NCBI GenBank assembly: GCA_963402885.1
Contig: OY727095.1
Location: 30,571,001-30,635,000 of the forward strand
DNA length: 64,000 bases
Direction of reading: 5' to 3'
Origin: Antedon bifida
Lineage: Eukaryota > Echinodermata > Crinoidea > Comatulida > Antedonidae
The position numbers and the translations under genes were made by a program. Positions 19,850-30,313 of this stretch are shown here, one piece after another. Under the pieces are notes generated by a model. That model worked only from the letters and a program-made list of their open reading frames with translations. It ran no database searches and was not told the DNA's origin. Positions within the stretch are counted from its first letter, which is position 1. Every line of letters starts with the position of its first letter.

Positions 19850-21764
19850 ATGCATCTTGAGACAAGCTCACTAGAATCTTCTACTCGTGTTTACCCGCAG
19901 ACTACCGGGTACGAATCGTTTGATAACGTAGGCCTACGGCTACCAACATCTACATTTGGAAATACACCGTCTAACAACACCACTATGTATGGGTTGTCGC
20001 CGTATTCAATGTTTAACCAGTATACCAATTCAGCGCTGTGGAAGACTACCAGTCACCCCGTCGATGATTATTCAAAATCCATGTTGAAATCTGAAAACAT
20101 ACTATTTGGCAGTTCAGCAGACGACTTCTATTCTACGCAAAGTCTTTTCAAGACGTTTGATGAACATGCGGAGAAGTCTGAATCAGACGATGCCTTGAAG
20201 GTCAAATCTGAACAAACTAGTATAAACAGCGAGATATCTTTGACTATCGACCAGACCAGTACAATTTCAACTCCCGAACAAGGTAAGATTTTCTAATAAT
20301 CATTTTCTAAAGCTAAGCTTTCTTCAAATCATATTTTGTACTTATTTTATCGCTTGTTTGACTTTACTAATTTGATTTTGAATACGATCTACATTTTAAA
20401 AATAAATTGTCTCTTATTCTAAACCTAATTCTTCTCTTATTCCAATTCCCATAAATTGTGAAAATGTACAATTTACATTATACGTTTTATCTTACAGTTT
20501 CTCCATCACCATCAACGTCGTCCGATGGTAGTTCTCAATCTGGTACCTTGAAGAAGAAAGCTCGAACTGTCTTCACCAACAATCAACTGCGTGATCTCCG
20601 AGCTACGTTTGCCAAGAAGAAATACCTGACCACCGATGAACGTATGAAACTTGCTGCAGAAATTGGTTTATCACACACTAAGGTAAGATCTTGTTACTTT
20701 ACTTTTGTTTCGCGTTAATTGGCCTAGATAAACTATTCCAAAACATTCTCTACTTTTTCATCAAATTGACAAACCAAATTATTATTTTTGTTCTCGCCAT
20801 GTTCAACACATTACAACTTCAATTATTATGTCACCTCATTTGCAGTCCAATATTTTCTTAGCCGTAACTTATAGCTGTAACAATACTGTATGCTACTGTA
20901 TTATTAACTTGGTTTACATCATTCCATACTAACTTTTTCATCAATACAAATTGGCAAATTATAATTTTTTTCCACGACACACTTAAAATTCCCCATTGTC
21001 TATAGGCTAACTTTTTCAATTATGTTTAACATGTATGTTTACCTAAATTGCAATCCAATATCGTTTTAGCTTCAACAAAAATATTTTATTTTCCTGGTCT
21101 AGAAAGACATTAACAGATTTATTAACTTGGTTTTTTTCATCTTTTATAACCCTTACAATAATGTATGTTTAACAATGTGATTAACGTTTTTTACAACATT
21201 TATTATTTTCAGATAAAAACCTGGTTCCAGAACCGTCGAATGAAATGGAAAAGAGAAAATCACTGCACAGTACCAGGACTTATACCAACAATGCCTCAAG
21301 ATTGTTTACCTCAACCACACACCTCAACAATGCTCGCCATGTCCAACCTACCAGCACTACATCCAAACCCGTCATCAATGCTCGGCGGCATACCAAACGT
21401 ACCAGCACCAGCAACGTCATCTCATCTCCAGATGTCGACCTCCTTACAGACAACAACACCAAGCTGTTTACCACAAGCGATGTACAGTCAAACATTCACC
21501 AATGGTTACTACAGTATGAACAATTCTATGCTTGGACATTCGATGTCGTCATCGCAAAATCTCTTCAACAACGAATTTACCAAGTACTCTCCACTTCCAC
21601 CGATGTCGCTGACTGATACACCAACGTACGATACCAGTTACATGGGTTACCCAGCGTGTTCTAAGTACCCATACCAATCGCTACCAACTTCACTACCAAC
21701 GTACACCAATAGAGACAATTTGTTAATGGTTGCACCTCCTACGCAGTCATACTTACCTTCATAA
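19850..21764 (+). CDS. ANTP-class (NK-like) homeobox transcription factor, Thr47 group (Bsx/Barx/Vent-like)
   Basis: Three coding exons, 19850-20282, 20498-20682 and 21213-21764 (TAA 21762-21764), encode 389 aa. The introns are GT-AG with phases 1 and 0. The start is the first ATG of the open frame; its context AACAACATGC is plausible. The homeodomain lies at about residues 164-223 and has the invariant L16, F20, L40, W48, F49, N51 and R53. It also has Q50, T47, M54 and W56 in the recognition helix. Position 17 is Arg where most families have Glu. The second intron falls between homeodomain residues 44 and 45, a site used in several NK-like families. The N-terminal half is Ser/Thr-rich with acidic patches and two LKSE/VKSE sites fitting the sumoylation consensus. 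The C-terminus is rich in Pro, Ser, Thr, Met and Tyr. It should act as a DNA-binding regulator of TAAT-type sites. By eye it matches Bsx and Barx about equally, with Vent next, so no symbol is given. Confidence 0.88.
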
Positions 21765-21808
21765 CACTTATTTTAATAACATTTATTTTAATTATTGTAA
21801 TGTATACA

Positions 21809-21924
21809 AATAAAACCATATATCACATTGTAGTAGCCATTAATATTACGCTAATTTAAATATGCCGGTTTGCTATTTTGTAATTTTTAAATAACTCATG
21901 TATATTATTTTGATTTTAAATAAA
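21809..21924 (+). terminator. Polyadenylation signals of the homeobox gene
   Basis: Two AATAAA hexamers, 21809-21814 and 21919-21924, lie 45 and 155 bases after the stop codon. The second is followed by a small direct repeat (AACAAAGTATTGA-like) and then LINE sequence from about 21950. The 3' UTR is therefore short, about 60-180 bases. Confidence 0.55.
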
Positions 21925-21949
21925 GTATTGAACAAAGTATTGAAACAGT

Positions 21950-22445
21950 ATGTTGTTATTGTTTCATGGTGCAAATATATTGACACAATTTTCAAACAGT
22001 ACGGAAGTTGTAATAAATAATTGTTTAAAAATTAATCCCAAAATATCCTTAAGATATTTGGGTCTTGATCTCGATAAACATCTAAGTGACAAAACCACTG
22101 ATATAAAAATCCTATGTAGTGTCCATGGAAGACTTAAATTTCTCTTAAATAGAAAATTTCTAACAACACAATCTCTAATATTGCTTGCCTCCTCACTTAT
22201 TCAATGTTACTATGACTACGGTTACTGTATAGGTTTTCTCCCCTCATTAACAATCTTGAAAACACACTCCAAACGTAAAAAAATAACGGAAATCTATTCA
22301 GATTTTCAAAATAATAAATGGTTCATCTCCTAAGCACTGCAAAACAGATTTTATGTTCACAAATCAAATTCAGAATTATAAGACTAGATTGTCTACGACA
22401 AGAAAGTCGATCCACTTGATCAACAGAATGAATAAATAAAATAAA
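21950..22445 (+). mobile_element. LINE reverse-transcriptase C-terminal remnant
   Basis: A 127-aa frame (21950-22333) matches the thumb/post-RT part of non-LTR ORF2: YLGLDLDKHLS, then LKFLLNR and a SLIQCYYDYG block. The catalytic motif lies upstream and is absent. It ends at 22425-22445 in an AATAAATAAAATAAAT tail. It starts about 25 bases past the homeobox poly(A) signal, on the same strand. Confidence 0.75.
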
Positions 22446-23089
22446 TATAGTTTACTGTCCTGAAAAGGAATCTCTTTTTTCCATCTTTATTTTTTAAGTG
22501 TTGGGGGACACCGGATCTTGTATATGTAATTAACGCTAATGACCTTGTGTTTCAGTTTGTTTTTTCGTGCTGTCCATTATTTTTTATATTTTTATATATA
22601 TAGTTTGAATGTTTTGCTACTTTTTATATTTTTATATGTACTGTATATGGAGAAATCTGAAAAGTTTAATAATAATATAGGCATAGGCCTATAGGCACAC
22701 ACAATATACAAATGTAGTGTGATATAACACATACATTATTATTATTACACTGATACCTTAATATTATATAATTCGCGTATTAATTATAAATTATTATATT
22801 ATTAATAGACATGTTATGACGTTTTCTACGTTGATAAATCTACGACTACTGATACGTATTAACCTCAGATTCTTTGATTGGTTTTTAATAAGCACACAGC
22901 TCTTTCATCTTTCTTAATTTCTTAAGATTAAAAGATTCAACGCCCATTTGATAACACATTTCAACTCGCCTAAAGGAACGTTAGTAGCTATAACTAATTT
23001 AGCAAATGAAAACACTGACTGATACATTTTCCGGCGGAATCGAAGGCATGTGTATGTATTGTACATTGAGCGTAGATCTTATCTCTTTG

Positions 23090-23247
23090 TCTTAACACTA
23101 TCAAACTAGTTTGACAAACATATGTGATGTGCCCAAATATGGTAGTGATATGCCAACATATGGTGGTGGTATGATGTCATCATGCCCATATATGGGCACA
23201 TTATATATTTGTTGTCATATAAAGTTTGATGGTGTAGATAGACCTTT
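23090..23247. mobile_element. MITE family A, copy 4
   Basis: Diverged ends (ACACTATCAAACTAGTTTGA left, AAGTTTGATGGTGTAGATAG right) with the usual GATGTGCCCAAATATGG arms. It contains two short chance frames. Confidence 0.75.
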
Positions 23248-23503
23248 AGGAGTAGAGAAATATCTTTGTTACCTGTACATCCTGATCTACGTTGCTGTAG
23301 TACCAGTAATCTTACTCTCCCCTTGTCTGTACCTATGATATCAGAGGAGTCTCCGCACTCACCCTTATAACGCCATCCCAAATAGTTACTTATCTTATTA
23401 TTTTCATCAGTATAGGATGGGGGTTGGGGGTTGGGGCGGGTGATTTATTATATTTCCATACATTAGTTTCCATATCCCTATTTGAGTTTCTCAGCTTCCG
23501 TGC

Positions 23504-23642
23504 TTAAAGCTCTGTCTACACTATCAAACTTTATGTGACAAAAATATGTGCCCATAATATGGACATGATGATGTCATATCACTACCATATTTAAGCATAT
23601 CACTTCCATATTTGGGCAAATCACACCTTTTTTGTCAAATGA
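23504..23642. mobile_element. MITE family A, copy 5, right end lost
   Basis: The left end AAGCTCTGTCTACACTATCA is intact. The right side stops at TTTTTTGTCAAAT without the inverted terminus. Confidence 0.75.
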
Positions 23643-24050
23643 TTTACAACATTTTTAACGCAATATCCTCCAGATTTATTGAAACTTGTGGAATCGGTGC
23701 TCTTTCGTGTCCTGTAAAGAAGAAAACAGCACCTAACGCTGTGAGCCATTATTATGATCATAGTTACACTTAGGTTTAATGAATGTTAATTAAGAAATAA
23801 TTTGTAATTTTCAAACGAGTTAGAATTTCTTTCGGATAAGGAGCTTATCGCAGTTGAAACAATTAGTGGATATTGATGTATAATCCAAGTGATGATGAGA
23901 TGATAATTAATGGTGAAATAATTTACTTTGTCACCAACACAGGATGCAGTGGGGAATAGATTTTAGTTTGGTACGTAATCGTGATGTTGTTCATTATGGT
24001 TGTGCAAATTTAGGAGTGGTGGGTGGGGTGGAGTGAAACGTATCGACTAA

Positions 24051-24347
24051 AGGCAAATTTACACACAGACGAGCGGTAACGGTAATAAAAATATAGAATC
24101 CATGTTCTTCCTTATGACCATTTACACAAAACGTGGAGCGGAAGGGCGGTTTCCGGTGAGAATAGATACAGATTCTACGTGGGACAAGCTACGCGGTTTT
24201 CCGCTTAAGCGTGGTTCCAACTAGAACGCAACGCAGCGACGTGTCGACGCAAAGTGTTGTATTTCGTAATCACGTTGCGTAGGTTGCGTTACGTTGCGTC
24301 GCTAGTGGGAACCAAGCTTTACTGTTACCTCTCGTGTAAATTCGCCT
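24051..24347. mobile_element. MITE family B, copy 3, host of a nested MITE
   Basis: Outer ends AGGCAAATTTACACACAGAC and GTGTAAATTCGCCT are inverted. Internal arms GCGGTAACGGTAA and TTACTGTTACC are separated by a second element (24208-24318). Confidence 0.8.
24208..24318. mobile_element. MITE family C (AGCTTGGTTCC ends), nested in family B
   Basis: The ends AGCGTGGTTCC and GGAACCAAGCT are imperfect inverted repeats and extend inward through ACGCAACG-rich arms. TTA at 24205-24207 and TTA at 24319-24321 form a clean target duplication inside the host MITE. The 3-bp TTA duplication is typical of PIF/Harbinger-type insertion. Confidence 0.8.
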
Positions 24348-27189
24348 TTACGCGTTTTTGCCCCATGTGGTTAATGTATACTGGCTGTTGCTTACTTCCG
24401 CACGAAATGCGCATAACCATAGAAACAAATTGTAAAGGTTTGTCATCAGCACATTTGAATATGAGAAAAAAAATTCTAGTAATTGGAATTAATAATCCTG
24501 CTTAACGAATTAGGCCTACTAAACAGGTGGATGAGGAAATAATTCGTTGTGTTTTCTGCCATTCACGCTTTTTCCGTCATAATATCGCCTGCTCAAATTA
24601 ATAACGAAAAGTGGCGCGTAGTGTCCTCTAGCAAAGTGGTGCTTTTAAATCATGCGTGCGAGATTATAGTCGGCATTATATGGGTTAATAAAATACCCAA
24701 GGTTTGGCGGTAAACTTGCCTTTATTGTTCACGGTTTAATGATAATTATTTCGCGCCAATACTGATTGGTATTTGCTTGAGTTGATTACTTTGATGTAGA
24801 CACAAATTTGTGTGATTATTCTAAGTAATATTTCTAGTTCTTAGATGAAGAAGGCAAAGCGATAATTTAGAGATGTATTAAGAGGATTTTCTTTTTACGC
24901 TGTAATATGTGAACTTTATGTTCTTTAACAAAAAAATCTCTAAGGAGAATGATTAAATCTACAATCATTACATCATTAAGTTTCATGGTCAAATATTGTT
25001 GTATGTCCTTGTCTGCTACTGATATATACTCAAAGTTGAGGGTGGAATAAGGGGAGGGTGAGATGAAATGAAGGTTTTCGCATTGGAACATAATTACTGT
25101 ACCAACATGGAACAATAATAATATTCAAATCGTTGAGGGCGTTGTTCGAACTAGACCACTTTGTTACGTAAATTACGTCACGAACACAGCTGACTGACCA
25201 TGGGCCATATTTTGGGTTGTAAGACCTAACTACGTCGTTGGAAGAAATTTCATAAGTCAAAAACTGATTATGATTCATTAAAACAATACGGTAGGCGTTT
25301 ATTTTGTCTTTTTAGGCAAAGATAGTATAATTGGTAGGCTAAATCAAACCTCACCATCTCCAACTGATTACAACTATCTATGGATTACCTAATCCATACA
25401 CCTGCAGAAGTATCAATCCAAATTCACCGCCGTTGTGACGTCAAGAGTGCATACCACCAATTACGCGTAGTAGACCTAGCCTATCAATATAAGGTTTTAA
25501 TGTTAACGGCTTAAAAAATCATTATTGTAACATTAATTATAGTTTGATAAGATTTTAATACAATTTACCAAAGTGACGGAAATGGGTTGGAATTACGATA
25601 CTTATATACACCATTGATAATTATGTGCGTTTTTATCCATTTCCGTAATTGACCAAAACGCTCGAGGTGAATGCTCGACGTTACCGGTCATCCGTATGGG
25701 ACGTCGTTGAGCAATTAAAATAATACGTTAGAGAACTATTCATCTTTAAGATAACGCATGCATTCATTTCCTAATTGCAATTAATTTTTTTAATTGTAAT
25801 TATATTAGATTTTTATCAAGTAGGGCGTATTTTTTCATTCCATAAGTTTTCCTTGTTGTGTGGTTGGCGCCTGGTCAACAGTGCGAGACGCGGCTGGTTA
25901 GAGTCCTCTAAACGCGATTGGCCAGTTGTTTGTATCCAGCATGTGCTTTATAGATGTTAATAACAAATTGATTCGATTGTTTAATACCATTTGATGTAGT
26001 ATTTATGTGTTTTTGATTAACAAATAATCTAATTAAAAGTGTAGATCATAGCAACTGATTAATTAATTGGAGTCATTTGTCTGTTGAGAAATACATATTA
26101 TTTGGAGAAGATGCTTAAGCCAACACTTATTCTACTTACAAGATTAATAATTAATTTATAATATAGCTTATTATAGCTTTTAATCTCAGTTAAGTTAACA
26201 AAAAAAGAATGTAGCAATCTCAAATAGTTACGCTTGTCGATCATCCATGAACAAATAAAGTATCCGCTTATCAATCAGAGTTTGGTCCTTACAATTTCAA
26301 TTTTTCCATTCAGATGTAAGGTACAGTTCCCGGTATGTAGATTAGATGCAATGTCTGACTTGTCCTTATTTGATTGCCTGACATTATTTATATAGTCAAG
26401 AGTCTTATGTTGTTATAACAAGGTCATATACATGGCTGCAGTCGTGTGCTCAAATTTGAGTTAGTGTTTACCAACCGACCGACCAACCAACCAACCGACA
26501 TAGTAAGCTGTAGAGTCGCGTTTGCATGCGACTAAAAATTAATGATTAATTCCCGACTCTTCTCTTTCAAAATAACGTGTTCTTTTCTGGCCCGCCTAAG
26601 TTTGCCAAGAAATATTGCCATTTGTGCCCAATTTACGTTACAACAAATAAAAGACGTGTCACGCGTGTCTCTCTGGCCAGATTCGAACAAGTGACCTGAC
26701 GAGCGCCATCACAATCTAATAATACACAGTCTTCAGTTGTTCGCATTTATTCATTATCAATTATTAATAAGCGTTATAATCCATTATAGCAAAAAGTTAA
26801 GAACGATGCATTTAGATTATTTAATATCGCTCAAAATTAATCAACGGTTTTATCAAATTCTCATCTTCGCCCGATTAATGAATTTTAATGATGCACTGTA
26901 TATTTCCGATAATGTTTTATTTATTTAATTTTAAAGGCAATTACCTACAAAACTGATGTCTATATAGATTAATTGCATGCATCAATTTGGTTTCACGTCG
27001 TAAGTAATCGGAGAAACATGAAAACAGTATTTGTGTTAAGTGAATGATTTTGTAAGACAAATGGCAGTACCCGTATATTATTAAATCGACTTGTTGTATA
27101 ATAATAATTGTATAATAAGTAGTATTGGTGAGCAGTGTTTATTAACTATTCACAACCATTTTAAAATCTTGTTGATTCTCATCTTCTCC

Positions 27190-28010
27190 TTCAACATCAT
27201 CGTAACATAATTAAAATCATCATCATTATCATAAATATCATCATCAATATCATCATCATCATCATTATCAGCATCATCATCATCATCATCAATATCATCG
27301 TCATCATCATCATCAATATCATCGTCGACATCATCTTCATCGTCAATATCATCATCATCATAATCATAATCATCATCATCATCATAATCATCTTCATCGT
27401 CAATATCATCATCATCATAATCGTGATCCTCCTCCTCCTCCTCATCATCATAAATATCATCGGCGACATCATCATTAGCATCATCATCATTATCAGCATC
27501 ATCATCATCATCGTCAATATCATCATCATAATCATAATCATCATAATCATCATCATCATCATAATCATCATCATCGTCAATATCATCATCATCATCATAA
27601 TCGTGATCCTCCTCCTCCTCCTCATCATCATCAATATCATCGTTGACATCATCATTAGCATCATCATCATCATTATCATCATAATCATCATCATCGTCAA
27701 TATCATCATCATCATAATCGTGATCCTCCTCCTCATCATCATCATCATCGTCGAAATCATCATTAGCATCATCATCATCATCATCATTATCATTATCAGC
27801 ATCATCATCATCATCATCATCATCATCGTCATCATCGTCAATATCATCATCATAATCATCATAATCATCATAATTATCATAATCATCATAATCATCATCA
27901 TCGTCAATATCATCATCATCATCATAATCGTCTTCCTCCTCCTCCTCCTCCTCATCATCAATATCATCGTCAACATCATCAGCATCATCATCATCGTCAT
28001 CCGTAATCGT
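27190..28010. repeat. GAT/ATC trinucleotide repeat, 820 bp, with higher-order structure
   Basis: Almost entirely (ATC)n on the + strand with interspersed CCTCCTCCT blocks near 27425, 27605, 27722 and 27930. These mark larger units about 115-210 bp long. Long frames are open on both strands simply because GAT repeats lack stops in most frames. The minus-strand frame would be a 302-aa Asp/Glu-rich protein; nothing else supports a gene. Confidence 0.85.
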
Positions 28011-28309
28011 ATATTGTACATCCCCATCATCATAGACGTCAATATTGTTCTTCATCAATGTAACCTTAGATATTTAAGTTTTATGTTGACTATATTATGG
28101 ATGCGGTGACTCATACAGTATAAACAATTCTAACAATAATGCTATAAGAATACATTAGTGAAAATTGTCTTTAGGCACAATTCTAACCCGAAAACGCTGT
28201 TGTCCCGATTTCAATGGACCTCACATACCTCATTGCCAAGAGCATTAGCGCCCTCATTTTTTTCCATTTGAGGTATAATACGGGTAGCTCCCAAAAATAT
28301 TTCGATCCC

Positions 28310-28420
28310 TTCCGTACGATTTTTCTCTGAATTTTGCCAGATATCCTTGGGTTTAATGTAAGTTTATTAATATGGATGATATTTCCGAAATAAAAAGAAA
28401 TTGAATTGAATTGTATACTG
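28310..28420 (+). mobile_element. Probable LINE tail
   Basis: A short 3' UTR-like segment ends GAAATAAAAAGAAATTGAATTG, the pattern of an AATAAA-containing LINE tail with a simple-repeat end. No coding part is left. Confidence 0.35.
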
Positions 28421-29034
28421 TTCGAACAACATGAATTTCAGCCTGTTGGACAACCAGTTAAGTTTCTATCTTTTGCCATTAGCTTGTTGATCATTTTTAA
28501 GGAAATTGCCTTTATTATATTTAGAACAAAACTATTACAGTTTTATTGCTATTTAATTGGCGACGCACTTTAAAAATGATTGGACATAAAGATGATTATA
28601 AAAAAACGATACAATATTTTAAACATCAATAAGTCATTGTATACAAAGAAGAATAATTGGAAGATACTAACCGATGCATTACAAACTAATTAAGTATATT
28701 GGTAACAGAATAATGAAGGTTTTAAATTAAATTTGATCATTTGTGATCTATATAAAGATACCATTAAATAGACATAAAAATGAACAGATAGTTTAGAGTA
28801 ATATCGCTGATGAAGTGGAATAATAAGTTATAAAAAAGGCAACGCAATTTGAAAACGATTAAGAACAATTAATAACTGAAGAGAAAATTAGAGTTTAGTT
28901 TATTTTTTTGGTTGTAAAAGTACAAGAGACATACTGCCTGCTATAATTGGAGACAACAACGCAACTATGGAGAGACGTGAAACCAACGATTCTCATTGGT
29001 GTATCTCCACATACAGTACTATCTATTTTCGAAG

Positions 29035-29131
29035 TATTTGGTAATACAGCATCTTCTTTATATCACATGTGTGGTGCCTGTATCATATAAGGTTAGATTA
29101 CTACTAGATACATGTGAAACATTACCAAATA
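29035..29131. repeat. Fold-back repeat TATTTGGTAATACA, copy 2
   Basis: TATTTGGTAATACAGCATCT is mirrored by ACATTACCAAATA. Homology with 15451-15625 continues to ACCGAGAA near 29171. Confidence 0.7.
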
Positions 29132-30261
29132 TTCCTATAATACTTCGGTAATTAGAGATACAGTACCGAGAACCGGCTGGTCTTAACACACGGCCCACAC
29201 CATTCTTGGTGCACATTCTAAAGGCGCAATAATATGGTTTCGAAGCGCATCGTATCTGCGACACATAGGCCTAACTTTATTTGTTTGTACTTACAAAACG
29301 TTTTCAAAATAACAATTTATAGCCTACAAATTAGCAAAAAGTAAACTCAATTTAAAGACCCAGTCAGGAGCTGGATAATCATTGCGTTTTTTGCGAAACA
29401 AATTATTATTTGTGTATTCCCATAAATATTGACGTCATAGTCATACACCCAGTTCAATAATGACATCAACAGTGATAATTTTGTGATCTTGATCATGACA
29501 CTTGATCATGATTATGATAATTATAATATCCTGGATTTATATAGCGCCTAATGTTGTGAAACCTCTAATCGCTGAACATTATTACCCCAGTTATTTTTTT
29601 TGGATCAAACACGTATGGAAACATACTCCCATAATGCAGCTTAAAGTTGTGTCATGATAACAGATGATTGCAAATATGACGATGATGTCATTGATTTTAA
29701 TAATTAATTATTAATACAATTGGTAGAAATGCTGTATAATGATCCTTTCGGTAAATGTAATCATTCTGATTGATTATCATTTTGATTGGTTTGTGAAAAG
29801 CTATACCTTCGACCACTGGGTTACGAGGCACTCGAGATAATATCACTTTAAGCAATACGTTAATCCACCATTAACTGGCATTAACAGTTTATGAAACCGT
29901 ATGCTAGATAAATCATAATCAATTTGAGTATGATATACTTCATTTAGCATATATTATCATTCGGCTATACTATTACCGTTATAATTGAAATATGAAATTA
30001 ATACGCCACTCAATAATTACGGTACTCTAGATAGTTTACAATCGCTAATTCGTTCAGATTCATTAAATTAAGTTTAAGGCTATAGTGACATGTTATGTGC
30101 GTGTAGCATTAGGCCCAATTATCTACGTTTGTACGCGCGCGTGCGTAATTAGAAGTTGTCATTGGCGCATATTATGAGTAGGTCTATTCCTGATTTCGTA
30201 ACAACGAGAGTGTACCATGAGATAGATTAATAAAATGTCGTATAACTACTATTCCTCGATT

Positions 30262-30313
30262 GATTACTGCAGGGAGATGTAAAATAACATTTTTACATCT
30301 CCCTGATTACTGC
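30262..30313. repeat. Perfect 14-bp hairpin between 9-bp direct repeats
   Basis: GATTACTGC (30262-30270) and GATTACTGC (30305-30313) flank a perfect stem AGGGAGATGTAAAA / TTTTACATCTCCCT with a TAACAT loop. It is too short for a microRNA precursor. Confidence 0.8.

Larger units (their letters stand above)
22446..27189. other. Gene-free region with MITEs
   Basis: No supported gene. It holds two family A MITEs (23090-23247, 23504-23642) and the nested MITE pair (24051-24347), with unique AT-rich sequence elsewhere. A short CCAACCAACCAACCGAC run lies near 26475-26500. Confidence 0.6.

Noticed and set aside
21245..21616. 123-aa frame overlapping homeobox exon 3
   Set aside because: Out-of-frame shadow of the real exon, whose frame continues the homeodomain through a proper acceptor.
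26640..26730. tRNA-like B box on the minus strand (TTGTTCGAATC)
   Set aside because: No A box at a proper distance and no acceptor stem; at best a decayed SINE piece.
27150..28058. 302-aa minus-strand Asp/Glu-rich frame
   Set aside because: It lies within a trinucleotide repeat that is also open in other frames. There are no splice sites, domain or unique protein sequence beyond short ends.
27423..28109. 228-aa plus-strand Ile-rich frame
   Set aside because: Translation of (ATC)n; a shadow of the microsatellite.
30271..30304. MicroRNA precursor
   Set aside because: The stem is only 14 bp, far shorter than a pre-miRNA.
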